Positions 1-11,700 of a stretch of DNA of 64,000 nucleotides are shown here, piece by piece. Both the position numbers and the translations under genes were made by a program. How positions within the stretch are numbered: the stretch's first letter is position 1; each line of letters starts with the position of its first letter. Source of the stretch: Closterium sp. Naga37s-1 (taxonomy: Eukaryota; Streptophyta; Zygnematophyceae; Desmidiales; Closteriaceae). The DNA lies in NCBI GenBank assembly GCA_947471745.1, contig CANJKZ010000436.1, positions 160,136 through 224,135 of the forward strand, read 5' to 3'. The notes under the pieces are model-generated. The model searched no databases, was not told the DNA's origin, and worked only from the letters and a program-made list of their open reading frames with translations.

Positions 1-1
1 C

Positions 2-2550
2 TCCTCCTCGTTTCCCCCGACGCCTGCTTCCCTGCAGACTCTCCACATGGACGTGTGGGGCCCAGCCAGCGTCAAGGGACAGGGCCGCGAGCGATACTTT
101 CTACTGGTTGTTGATGACTAATCGCGTTACACCACGGTCTTCCCCTTGCGTAACAAGGGGGAGGTCCCTGATGTCTTGATCCCTTGGATCCGCGCTGTCC
201 GTCTCCAGCTCCGCGAGCGGTTTGACACGGACCTTCCAGTCCTGCGTCTGCACTCTGACAGAGGTGGTGAGTTCTCCTCCGACCTCTTGCGGGACCTTTG
301 TCGTGGGGAGGGCATCCTCCACTCGTTCATGCTTCTAGCCTCTCCGCGGCAGAATGGGGGTTGTGAGCGCCGCATTGGCTTAGTCAGGGAGGTCGCTCGT
401 ACCTCCATGATCCATGCGGTTGCTCCCCATTTTCTGTGGCCGTTTGCGGTCTGGTACACTGCGCACCAGCTCAACCTTTGGCCCCGTGTCTCCTTGCCGG
501 AGACCTCGCCTACACTGCGTTGGACGGGAGAGGTTGGCGATGCATCGGTGTTCCGGGTCTGGGGCTGTCGTGCCTTTGTCCGCGATACCTCCGCGGACAA
601 GCTTCCTCCCGCGCCGTTCCCTGCGTCTTCCTTGGCTTTCCCCCTGACGCGCCTGGTTGGCAGTTTTACCCCCCCACCTCGCACCGTGTCCTGCCCCCTC
701 AGGACGTCACGTTCGATGAGTCGGTTCCTTTTTACCATCTCTTCCCCTACCGCACTGCCCCACTCCCCCTCTCGCCGCTCTTCTTCACTCCAAGTCCCCC
801 TCCGGTAGACCGCGTGCCCCCTCAGGGTCCTGCTCCTTCAGGTGTGTCTCAGGTAGACCCACTCCCCTTGGTTGAGCCTGTCGAGGTTACTTGTGACTCT
901 GGTGCTGCTCGGGGTGCTGCATATGGGGGTGCTGAGCCTGCGGTTGCGAAGCCTGAGCGTGTGGGGCCTGGAGGTGCTCAGCCTGCGAGTGCGGAGCCCA
1001 GGGTTGTCGAGCCTGAGCGTGTGGGGCTTGGGGGTGCTGAGCATGCGGGTTTGGAGCTTGGGGGTGCTGCGTCTCAGCATGCAGAGCCTGGGGGTGCTGA
1101 GCATGCGGGTGTGGAGCCTGGGGGTGCTGAGTCTGGGGGTGCTGAGCCTAGGGGTACTGCGTCTACACTATAGGAGCCTCTCTCACCACAGCAACTGCGC
1201 AAGTGGTACACTCAGCGCACACACCTTCGGAGTGGCGCTGCTAGAGCTAGAGGCCCTGCAGCTGCTAGTCCTGGAGGTGCTAGAGGTACTACTGGTACTG
1301 GAGGTACTGGAGGTGCTGGAGCTACCAGTCCTGGAGGTCCTGCAGGTGCCTCGCCCCAGCGGTCTAGCCAGCGGGAGCCTCTCTCACCACAGCAGCTGCG
1401 CGAGTGGTACGCTTAGCGCACCCGCCTCCGGTGTCGCGCTGCTGGAGCTGGAGGCCCTGCCGCTGGAGGTGCTGGCGCTGGAGGCACTGGTGCTGCTGGT
1501 GCTGGAGGTGCTGGTGGTGCTGGCACTACTGGTCCCGGGGGTGCTTGTGCTGGAGGTGCTGGAGCTGCCGGAGCTCGTGGTGCTGTGGGCTCTAGAGCTG
1601 GAGGCAGTGGAGCTGGAGGTACTGCAGGTGCTGGAGCTGCTGGTCCTGGAGGTGCTCGTACTGGAGGCGCCGGAGCTGCCGGAGCTGGTGGTGCTGCTGG
1701 TGCTGGAGGTGCTGGAGGCACTAGAGGTGCTGGAGCTGCTGGTTCTAGAGGTGCTCGTGCTGGGGGTTCTGGAGCTGCCGAAGCTAGTGGTGCTGCTGGT
1801 GCTGGAGGTGCTGGGGGTACTGGAGCTGCTGGAGCTGGTGGTGGTGCTGCTGCTGGAGGTGCTGGAGGTGCTGGAGCTGCTGGTCCCGGAGGTGCTCGTA
1901 CTGGAGGTACTGGAGTTGTTGGAGCTGGTGGTGTTGCAGGTGCTGGAGCTAGAGACCCTGGAGCTGGGGGTGCTGGCGCAGGGGGTGCTGGAGCTGTCAG
2001 TACTGGTGCTGGAGGCACTGTGCATCGGCGACTGTTTTTCGTTCCGCCGTTGCCGTCGTCTCTGTCGCCACCTGGCTCGGCACTTTCCCAAGTTCTTAGT
2101 CTCCCGTCTTCTACTGGCCGTACTCCTCCCATGCTGTGTCCACCGCCTGACCAGTCGCAGCCACAGTTACAGCCAGACTCCCCACTGCCTGCCCCTTTTC
2201 CTTACACTAAGCAGACTGACTCCCTTACAGAGCGTCGTGAGCCTGCGTCTCATCCCGCCTCGCCTGTTCGCGCTGTTCGCACTCGTAGGCGTCCTCCTCC
2301 TGTCCCCGGCACTCATACTATGGCACTTCATCCTTCCTCTATTCCACTTCGAGTTCCCCTACCGTCTCCTCCTGCGTCCTCTCTTCCTGACTTAGTTCGT
2401 GCTGCCAGTCCTACTGTCACCCGTCTCCTAGCCACTGTTGTCACCGACCCTTCGTTTGACTCACTGCTGCCTCTGCCCTTGTTGCTGAGCTTGTCGACTT
2501 TGTTGCTAGCTAACGTCTCGACTAAGGGACCCGTAATCGCCTTTACGTAA
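2..2550 (+). pseudogene. copia integrase and IN-RT linker, broken (unit 1)
   Basis: The integrase core is readable. The first catalytic Asp lies in LLVVDD, directly followed by TAA at 119-121 where copia integrases normally have an aromatic residue. The second lies in LHSDRGGEF (near 252-278), and the Glu follows in NGGCERR (near 353-373). After about 600 the frame shifts by one, and the downstream integrase (CVFLGFPPDAPGWQFY) continues in the frame that ends with TAG at 1,171-1,173. A second linker stop (TAG) lies at about 1,414. From about 1,440 to 2,020 the linker is an expanded Gly-Ala-Gly repeat of GGTGCTGGA type. Confidence 0.9.
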
Positions 2551-2572
2551 GGGTGCGGAGTCGTAACCGCAC

Positions 2573-3817
2573 TCTCTTGACTTCAGCACAGCTTTCTTAC
2601 AGGGCAGCCTGCACGAGGAGATCTGGCTGCGCCACCCACCTGGCTTCACTGGGTCGTTTCCTGCAGGTACCCAATAGAGCGTCCAGCGGCCAGTCTACGG
2701 TCTTTGCCAGGCGCCTCATGAGTGGCACGACACACTGAGGACTACACTTGTGGGTCTTGGGTTTGCTCCTTCGACTGCTGACCCGTGGCTGTTTCTGCGC
2801 ACCGACACTTTGCTGCCGCCGTTCTACATCCTCGTGTACGTCGACGACTTGGTTTTTGCCACTGCTGACACTGAGGTTGTGACTCTAGTGAAGTCGGAGC
2901 TGCGGAAGAGACACACGTGCACAGACCTGGGTGAGCTGCATAGCTATCTTGGCTTGCAGATCACCCGGGACAGAGCACGGCGCACCATCACCCTGACTCA
3001 GTCACACATGGTGCACCAGGTCCTTCAGCGCTTCGGCTTCACTTGGTCCTCGCCACAGTCCACTCTTGCTACCGGTCATTCGCTCTCAGCTCCACCTCTA
3101 GACGAGTCCGTAGAGCTGAGTGACCCGTATCCAGAGCTTGTGGGCTGCCTCATATACCTGATGACCTACACTCGACCTGACCTTGCTTACCCTCTCAGCA
3201 TCCTGGCATGCTACGTTGCGCCCGGGAGACACCGACCAGAGTACTGGGAGGCCGTTAAGAGGGTGTTACGCTACTTGTGCAGTATGTCGGGCATGGGGCT
3301 CGTGCTTGGAGGACGGAGTCGAGTTGTTCTCACTAGCCACGCAGACGCGTCTTGGGTTGACAATTTGGCCACGCAGCGGTCGACACAGGGTTACAGTTTC
3401 AGCCTTGGCTCCCGTTCTGTTTCTAAGCGGTCTACCCGCTCGTCTTCTATTCTCCATTCCAGTTGTGAAACTGAGATCTACACAGGGGCCATGGCTGCAC
3501 AGGAGTTACGCTGGCTCACCTACCTGCTGACCGACTTGGGAGAGCGGCCTAGTTCACCTCCAGTTCTGTACGTAGACAACAAGGCTATGATTGCCTTGTG
3601 TCAGGAGCACAGACTGGAGCACAGGGCAAAGCACATCACTCTGCATTACGTCGTTGCTCGAGAGTTGCAGCAGCGTGGTCAGCTTCGTCTTGCTTACGTG
3701 GCCACTCGGGCCAACACTACTGATATATTCACCAAGGCACTTCAGCCTCGTGATCATCAGAGTTTCTGTACTGTTTTCGGCCTTGTGCCTACTTTTCCTC
3801 ACTTGCTCATTTCGTGA
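2573..3817 (+). pseudogene. copia reverse transcriptase (truncated) and RNase H (unit 1)
   Basis: One frame runs 2,573-3,817 with a single internal TAG at 2,675-2,677 in place of a probable TGG. It starts at LDFSTAFLQG, which holds the first RT catalytic Asp, then has the YVDD box (near 2,839) and a copia RNase H (HADASWVDN, SSCETEIY, YVDNKAM). The fingers part of RT, normally between the linker and LDFSTAFL, is missing. The frame ends at TGA just before a 3' untranslated stretch, polypurine tract and LTR. Confidence 0.93.
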
Positions 3818-4046
3818 CTTTGCTTGTACTGTGATCTATATACTTGTACCTGCATGCTTACACTTGCTAGGTTGTGATCACTGTACTACTTGTTCCTATT
3901 TATATAACTCTGCATGTGAACTGGCCTTGTGGCCATTTGCTTGTGCTCAGAGTGTGTGGTGACTTTGTGATCCACGCTGAGCTTGCTTTGCTTTTCTTGA
4001 CTGGTCTTGTGACCCCTTGTTCTCCCCCACTTTGCCTATGGGGGTG

Positions 4047-4177
4047 TGTCAAACTGTTATGTTCTGTGTTGTGTAGGCTGTAGTGGGGTAGCCTATATGG
4101 GGTACAACCTAATTAGGGTTAGTACTTGTATCACTTTCTTACTCAATGCAATCATTCCTGCTCATTAGATTCTGACA
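4047..4177 (+). repeat. copia right LTR (unit 1)
   Basis: 131 bp, beginning TGTCA and ending TGACA, the expected inverted LTR ends, and directly preceded by a purine-rich tract. It aligns with the left LTRs at 17,587 and 33,937 around TGTGTAGGCTGTAGTGGGGTA but is clearly diverged from them. Confidence 0.75.
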
Positions 4178-5727
4178 CGGTCGGCACGTGACCGACCTGG
4201 CACTTGCGCAATGTGCGTGATGGTGTACGACGTGCTCAACTGTCTATCTGCATCTGGAAAGTAGGTGCGTGCACGTGCGCTATAGACATCTGCGGTTGCA
4301 ATGCTGACAAGCTGCCGTAGTGCAGCGCTGGCATGTCAACGACTTAATGTGTTGGCAAGCCGCCTTCCAGCTGCGTTGGCACGCCATCGATTTGCCGCGC
4401 TGGCAAGCCGCCTCTGTGCTGCGCTGGAGGTCGACCTGCTTGTCTGCTAGGCTTGTTAGGTCCCTGATCTAGTTATTGTTGCCAATTCCATTTGCATCAA
4501 TGTTCTCCAATTGTTTTTGTGAAACTCTTGCTCTTTTGCCTTGTGAACACACAAGTGTTAGGGAATACAAGGAACCATAGTCCAGCACCCAGTGTAGAGT
4601 GACTCTCCGCATGGTGGGGGGAGCACGGACAGCCCCTTAGATTACCTTCAGATTAGTAGCCAACTTATCACACACCTAAGTTATTGCTACCCTGGCAGCC
4701 CAAGTAGACCATGGTGCTCACCTCCAGAGAAGCTAGAGGCATGGAGGAGACCTTGGGGGCACAAGAGTGCTCGACGACGCCACACGGCTGGCGTGACATC
4801 AACTCCTGCTATCAGGAATCTATACCTTCTGCTAGTATTGAATAAGCTGAAATCATATGTAGCAAGCACAGCTAGAGTAGTTTCGCTGTTGGATTACAGT
4901 GCCGGGTACGAGATCGCTGGATAAGAGATGTAGGAGGTCAATCAGATCTAGATCTGGTCTTGAACTCCAATATCTTGTTTCCATGATTGAAATTGGTTGG
5001 GTTTTCTAGGTCATAAGCGGTGAATTTGGTGGCAAGGAAGAAAATTGTTGGAAACAAGTTTCTTAGGCAAATTCGTGGAATGGGGTGGGCTATGAAAAAC
5101 GGTTTCAACAATTTGTGCTCCCATTTTTGCGCATAAAATCCTGCACTACCTACTAGATTTCTAGGTTTTTTTGCCTGCCCAGGCTTTTTGTCACCTGCCT
5201 GTCCGAGTGTCAAACCAGCGTCATTTTTCTCGAATGTTGTGCCCGCACTGCACCCGCCATCGCACAGGGACGGTTGGCCAGGGGCAGATGCATTCAGTGG
5301 GGGGAGGGGCGTGCAGTGGGGCAGGATTCCTAACCCGATCCAACCTCGGGTCGGCCCACTGCAGTCGCCCACGCCTGCTGTTGCTCACTTCTGCTACTAC
5401 TATTTCTACTGCTGCTGCTGCTGCTGCTGCAGTCCTGCGATGCACTGTGCTGCTGCCTCTTCTGCTTGCATGGCAGACTACCATCTGCTTGTGCCACATC
5501 CCAAAAACGTTTGGGCCGAACCCCCCCCCCCCCCCCCCCCCCCTCAGGTTACCCACGGCTTACCCTGTGGCGGGATACCCCGTGGTCCTTGTCTAGGTGA
5601 CCCGCGGGTAACCTCGACCACAATCACCTCCCGTGGTGACCCCGAGGTCACCCATTGGAGACCCCTCCCATCATGCGGGAGCGAATCACACGCGAGTCGC
5701 TTTCGCACTATGCTATACATCGCCAAC
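4178..5727. other. No gene recognised; low-complexity intergenic DNA (unit 1)
   Basis: No open frame here resembles a known protein. The stretch contains a palindrome around GGCACGTGACC just after the LTR, a CTG microsatellite (about 5,410-5,431), a run of 23 C (5,521-5,543), and a cluster of GGTGACC/GGTCACC motifs (5,545-5,660). The same region in units 2 and 3 differs in these runs (C20 and C16). Confidence 0.7.
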
Positions 5728-8073
5728 ATTACAGAATTTTGCAAACAGTACGTGAACGAGTACCTACAGTTTATTGGCGAACAAATTAGCGTTAAAAAGA
5801 AAACAAAAATCTGATATAGCCACAACTACTTTTGTTAAAAACAAAAATTAATATTGCTTAGTATAGTTTCGCAACAATGAATTCCACCATAAATGAGATT
5901 TGACAAATTCACATATTATTTTTTTATTTTGTGACTGGCTGCAGTGATTAGCGCTTTGCACATTTTGATCTGCACATTTCATATACAACATTACGAACAA
6001 CAATGTTACTAATTGGCCACTTTCTAGCATGCACCCTACATGCAGCATGTTGTAGACACTGTAATACTCACTAAGGAAAGCTCCTGCACAAACCTCACTA
6101 CCCAATGCATTATGTTGTTCTCCTACAGCATACAATAACAAACGAGATAGCAGGAACAAACGACATAGCAGGTTCTTACCTCACGAATACATGACAAAGC
6201 ATGACAAAATCGCCTTCCGTATTCTGCATAGAGTGGCGACATTCAGCCAGGGGGGGGGTGGGGTAAGAGTGAGGAATGAGTAGTGAGAACAGGAGAAATA
6301 TTAGTGCACGAGGAAACATATAGAGGACCCGGATGGATTGGGAAACAACGTTGTCACGCCGCTGGTGTCTATTATGCACCGAATGCTCACGAGAAAAGAA
6401 GTCTTTCCAGATAGGAAGCTAATGTCTTGGTGATACGCCATCTGCAAAACCTTGCGGTGAAGGCAACGAATTGCAAGGAAACAAATCGTGTGATGGCGAG
6501 AAGGCATGAGGGAAACCTGGATGCCGACAAATAAAACGGCGGCAATAGAAAACATAGTGATGCCATGAAGCAAGCGGAATGAGTGACGCTCATCCTGAAA
6601 CCCCATCGTACAGCATTTCAACTCACCTTACGACGAGCGCCAATTCTTAGGTCGATACGCGTAGACCTTGGGAAGATCATGCATCACTCCCGTGTTCGAT
6701 AATCTGCCATGAAGATACGATCGTGAACTACGATAGATTAGATGCAAGTCATTGAAACAGCGGCAACATCTAAAATACTATGACATCGCTAGTAGAAAGG
6801 GGAAGGAGCCTATTTCCTAAATGTGTAAGCAAAACCTAACCACCATTAGAAGCTCATCATAGTTAATCGAGACAACCTGCTACTTGTTCAAGTAAGCAGC
6901 GTGGAGCTCTCGTTGTAACTGCTCTACGTGAGTATCATGAGCTGAAAACGACATAAGGAATGACGAGTGAGAAACAGGATGGATGAGGATAAGTACTTGA
7001 AAGGTGCTGGGAGAGAAGAGGCAGTAGAAGGTGTTGTCGAAGAGCTCCGATTGGTTGGTGAACTAGATTGTGCCACGTAACCCAACCCATCACTGGAACT
7101 ACCATATGTTGAACGATGTGATAGTAAACCCAGAATCGGAGAAGACACAATCGTAATTTGTCAATTCGACATGTTGAGAAACGAAGTGTACAGTAAAAGG
7201 CTTACCCACCATTCCCGTACGTGGCTGCCTTGGCAGATTCAAAGTAGTGACAAAATAGGCAGGGCCATGAACTTTCCCGCCGAAGTTGGTTGGGGTAACC
7301 TCGGGGTACTCTCCCAAACCGTAAACCGATTCGATTGGTCGAATGTTCTGTTACCACGTTGGGCGCTACGGTTGGCGGTTGTCGCTGACGTCGCCACCGT
7401 CTGGGGTAAGCTGTAGGTAACTTTAGAGTGAACTTGTGGGTCTCCTTGTGAGGGTGACTCTGGGGTCACCATCATTCTCAAAGTGATTTCGGCTGAGCGA
7501 ATTTTGGGATGCAGAAGGAGAAAGCTCAGCTGTCAATTGCATGCTTCCTGAGATACCATCTCCTTGTGGCAGAATCTGAGAACCAACGTCTGGCTTCATG
7601 CTTCACATGTGAGATCGGTCGCCATTGGCATGCCTAGGCATGGCTGGAAAGCATGTTTTTCCCTCATGACCTGCCTCTCCTGCTCCCTCCCACCCCCCCG
7701 GTGTGGGCTGGACAGCAGGGTGCAGGGGAACACATGTATCACGCTGATTCTTTCCTAGTCACCTTCTGCCCCTGTCACCTTCTCCCTGTCACCTCCTCCC
7801 TGTCACCTTCTCCCTGTCACCTTCTCCCTGTCACCTTCTCCCTGTCACCTTCTACCTGTCACCTTCTCCCTGTCCCCTTCTCCCTGTCCCCTTCTCCCTG
7901 TCACCTTCTCCCTGTCACCTTCTCCCTGTCACCTTTTGCCCCTGTCCCCTTCTCCCTGTCACCTTCTTCCTGTCACCTTCTGCCCCTGTCACCTTCTCCC
8001 TGTCACTGTCTCTCCTTTTCCCCACCTCTCCCCACTCCCCTCTCAGGTTCGGGCTGGACAGCAGGGCGTTGGG
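5728..8073. repeat. 2.35-kb repeat module, resident copy in unit 1
   Basis: Present in every unit at this position and once more in unit 1 at 11,690-14,092, where it is inserted in a new place. It starts at ATTACAGAATTTTGC and ends at CAGGGCGTTGGG. It holds several minus-strand open frames of 67-106 codons kept in all four copies, such as one at 6,301-6,621 with a hydrophobic stretch, but none matches a family I know. No terminal inverted repeats or helitron ends were found. Confidence 0.75.
7759..8018. repeat. 14-bp minisatellite (unit 1, resident module)
   Basis: Tandem copies of CACCTTCTCCCTGT with variants, bracketed by direct copies of GGGCTGGACAGCAGGG at about 7,707 and 8,051. Homologous arrays lie at 13,716-14,026, 26,853-27,100 and 43,436-43,730 and differ in copy number. 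Open frames through it (LSPSPCHLLPVTF repeats) are repeat artefacts. Confidence 0.9.
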
Positions 8074-8475
8074 CCACACCAAGTTGGCACGATCCTGCAC
8101 ACACTGCAAACTCTTTGCTCAGATTGGGGCACCTGCTGCGTTTCCAGTGCACTCGCGGCATGACTTCCTCACCCAACCGTCGCATTGAGCATTACACGAC
8201 CTAAACGAAAGCTTCAGATTTTGCGGGTCCTAAGCTTGGTGTCTGCTGTATGGGTCTTTAGACTCGACGAGAGCTGAGTTTTGAAACGCGCACATGTTTC
8301 ACACTAGCTATGTTTTGCAAGTGCTTATGTAAGCAAAATAAAAGGTTCATGTAACAAGCCTGTAGAAAGAATGGAAGTTGACTAGAAAACACATAACATC
8401 AAAGGTGCTCTAAAAGTCTATATGTCTTAACAATCTTGTATTGTGTCGTACTCCTGACACACATACACACACACA

Positions 8476-8507
<32 letters not shown>

Positions 8508-8792
8508 TACACACACACACATCAGTTGCCCCATCAGTAAGAAATTTGCACATCAGCATTTGATAGTATGATCTCTTTTCGTTTTATTTCGCCTAACTCG
8601 TTGCAGCACACACTCACACTGGACTGACGTTTTTCCCATATGGAGGTGCATCATCACCCTCTACAATTATGAGGCAGCTTAGAGATTATTCACACTCTTG
8701 TAAGGGCACAGACCCATATAGTGAGTGTCATAAAGGCGAAACACCCATTTACTCACAGCTCAGACCACGTCTTATAAATGTGAATCATCCTG
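8074..8792. other. Probable RLK 3' UTR and downstream DNA (unit 1)
   Basis: No coding sequence is visible. It contains a CA/CATA microsatellite at 8,458-8,522. On the - strand AATAAA reads at 8,583-8,588, about 205 bp past the RLK stop codon. This is a plausible but unproven polyadenylation signal, also present in unit 2 (27,677-27,682) and unit 3 (44,304-44,309). Confidence 0.45.
8583..8588 (-). promoter_or_regulatory. Candidate polyadenylation signal AATAAA of RLK copy 1
   Basis: The hexamer AATAAA on the - strand lies about 205 bp beyond the stop codon of the last kinase exon. It is conserved in the three units, but so is everything else, so conservation adds little. Confidence 0.35.
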
Positions 8793-11700
8793 TTATCCTG
8801 AGGCCTGCTCTCCAATCTTCATAATTTCCGTGTCGAGGCTTGCGACACCGGCGACAACATCCTTCATCTCCTGCACCTGCGCATCCACCTTGACTGCAGC
8901 ACACAGCACCTCTTTCCCCCCCACTGCCTCGCGAATGGCCTGCAGCTCGTTGGCAACCTGCAGCATGCTTGGGCGGTCTGCAGTGCGCTCTCCAGTGCAG
9001 GCGAGGGAGATCTGAGCCACTCGCAGCACAGCTTCAGCAGGGGCGTCCATGGTGGGGTCCATGAGGCTCCCCACGTCATTCTTGGACAGGCACTCCGCCA
9101 CCTGAGGGGGTTGAGAAGATTGAGGGTGGGAGAAGGTGGAGAGTTTGGAGAGGGTGGAGGGTTTGCAGGGTGTGGAGGGAGTGTTGAAAGGTGGAGCAGG
9201 TGGAGGGACTGGGAGGGGACATATATGGTATTCAAGAAGCTGGAAATATTTCCTTTGGAGAATATGCTATTTGAGTCTTTGGAAGTACCGGCAAGTGGTG
9301 CTCACCCACAGAGTGATCTGACGTCCCTGTGAGGACCACTAGTGTAAAATGGACGAGGAAAGAAAGGAAGTACCACAACCACACATGTGGTAGTGGCGGA
9401 AGGTGGTTTCATGGGTTGAGGTAATTGCATACGCGGTGGTCCCATGGGATAAGCACTTACCCACGGAGTGATCTTCCAGCTCTCTCCAGCAGTTTCCGAG
9501 ATTGGCTCTCGTCCCGTGAGGACCACCAACATGAGCACTCCAAAGCTGAAAAAAAAGCGGACATGTTCAAAGGCACAGAATGTTCAGGGCACAAGATGGC
9601 AGAGGAAGAGAAGAGGGGAGAGGCACATGCTTTTCAGATAAGTTTTATTTCCTGACCGCAACATGTACAGGTCCATATATCACACACACATAAGATTTGG
9701 GGCGGGTCTTATTGGGTGCTGACTCCTACTACAATGCATTTCTAGTTTCTCCTTTACTGAATACTATGCACTTCAAGCAAGGACTTTTGTACGCATCACT
9801 GCTTCACATGTACACCTCACTGGCCCACCTGCACACATCGCTGGCAGCGGTGCCTTGGAGTAGACTGGATCCCCATAGGGCCTTTGCAATGATCACCTCT
9901 ACACCTCACTGGCCCACCTGCACACATCGCTGGCAGCGGTGCCTTGGAGTAGACTGGATCCCCATAGGGCCTTTGCAATGATCACCTCTACACCTCACTG
10001 GCCCACCTGCACACATCGCTGGCAGCGGTGCCTTGGAGTAGACTGGATCCCCATAGGGCCTTTGCAATGATCACCTCTACACCTCACTGGCCCACCTGTA
10101 CACATCACTGCCTCACCTGTACACATCGCTGGCTGCAGTGGCCTTGGACGTGATGGAGTAGACCGGATCCACATAGCCCGGTGTGCCCATGATGCGCGTT
10201 GTGCCCACGGTTGTGCCCTCCCCCATCCTCAGCAGACCAAAGTCGGCAATCTTCACCTGGTGACGGCATTGTAGCATGAGGAATTAATCACTCAGTGAGA
10301 ATTCTGGTCGCTTGTGATGCCATCCACAAAAGAGCATGAAATGTAAGTAAAAGGGTTTGTGAGTGGGCTGAGTAAATGGTTGCTGTGAGAAACGATATAT
10401 GAAGTTGAAAGACATTCCAGCCATAGTTGGTGTAGTGTTGTGCCAATGACCCCTTGTTCAAACTTATATATATATATGTATATGTATATATATATCATCT
10501 TCACTAGACAGGATCCACTACGACGACCAAGCTTGCCTGCATGCTGTTGGTGATGAGGACGTTGGCAGGCTTGATGTCGCGATGCACGATGCCAAAGCCG
10601 TGGAGGTATTCGAAGCCCCGTGCCAAGCCGATGAGAATGTCCAGCCGCTGCTTCAGAGTCAGAGGGCAGGATGCCTCTGCAAGAAACACGTGGCAGGGGA
10701 TGAGTGGAAAAGGATGAATGGTAAAGGACGAATGGCACAGCATATGATTGGCACAACATATAATGGCACAGCATATGATTGGCACAACATATAATGGCAG
10801 AGCATATGATTGGCACAGCATATGATTGGCACAGCATGAGTGGCAGAGGATGAATTGCAGAGGATGAATGACAGGGGACGAGTGGCAGCAGACAAGTGGC
10901 AGAGGATGTGTAGAGGATGAGTGATAGAGGAAGGGTGGTAGAGGATGGGTGGTAAAGCGTGAGTGGCAGAGCATGAATGACAAAGCACAGGTTGCCTCTG
11001 CAAGGATGTGCAGCATAAGTGGCACATCATATAATTGCACGGCATATTTATGACACAACATCTGCGCGGCACAGCACGCCATCTGCGTGGCACAGCAAAA
11101 AACACGCTGGAGGAGTATCACGCATACTTGGACCAATCCATCTGTGAAGGTCGCCATTGGGCACATATTCATAGATCAGAACTTGCTCTGGCCGAGTCCT
11201 CAAGTCTCCTCCGATCGCAAATCCAAGGAGCTTCACAATGCTGGGATGGTTCTTGTCGGCCATCTGCTGGATCTGATCCACACAGCCAGAGGAAAAGAAA
11301 CAAATATGATCAGGGATGACAGAACAAATGGAGAAGCAGCCAAGGGAATGTCCTAAATTTACCAGCATTGAAGACACGATCTATAATTAGTTGAACAGCA
11401 AAAGACATCATGGCAATGTAACATTTCAATAGAGCATATAAATCTTAGACGTGGGATTGAAAATGATGTCACTGACACATGCCATCTTATCACGGCTCAC
11501 CATGGTTCACCATGGCTCACTGACAAAACATACCAGTGCAATAAAATTTGCAACCTTCACATGTGCAGCTCACTCACTGACCTCTTTCTGAAAGTCCACG
11601 TCGATCAGCTTGGCGCGCTTGACAGCCCACATGGTAATGCCATCGCGGGGAGACACACCCTTGTACACATCGCCAAAGGCACCCGTGCCATTACTGAATT

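Larger units (their letters stand above)
1..4177 (+). mobile_element. Ty1/copia LTR retrotransposon, unit 1 (5' part outside window)
   Basis: Order of domains is integrase, Gly/Ala-rich linker, reverse transcriptase, RNase H, polypurine tract (TATGGGGGTG, 4,037-4,046) and right LTR. The integrase-before-RT order defines Ty1/copia. The element is dead: integrase has a stop and a frameshift, the linker has stops, and the RT N-terminal fingers are deleted. It lies opposite in strand to the RLK. Confidence 0.93.

Noticed and set aside
119-121. Integrase stop codon as a sequencing error
   Set aside because: The same TAA occurs at the same place in all three units, so it is inherited.
127-738. 203-codon minus-strand frame opposite copia integrase (also at 19,216 and 35,566)
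   Set aside because: It is the antisense of a clear integrase core and has no recognisable protein features.
872-2395. 507-codon Leu/Val-rich + strand frame, and the Gly/Ala, Ser/Thr and Pro/Ala frames on both strands in the copia linker (also in units 2 and 3)
   Set aside because: They are other-frame readings of the GGTGCTGGA repeat. The true copia linker frame is the Gly/Ala one, and it is part of a broken polyprotein.
5728-8073. 2.35-kb module as a helitron or TIR transposon
   Set aside because: Neither TC...CTRR ends with a hairpin nor inverted repeats were found at the ends shared by the copies.
7653-8204. Repetitive frame LSPSPCHLLPVTF in the 2.35-kb module
   Set aside because: It is a 14-bp minisatellite read through, with no conserved start or family match.
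9812-10116. CRISPR-like repeat-spacer array
   Set aside because: The repeats are contiguous 89-bp tandem copies with no unique spacers, the DNA is eukaryotic, and the repeat derives from a neighbouring exon.
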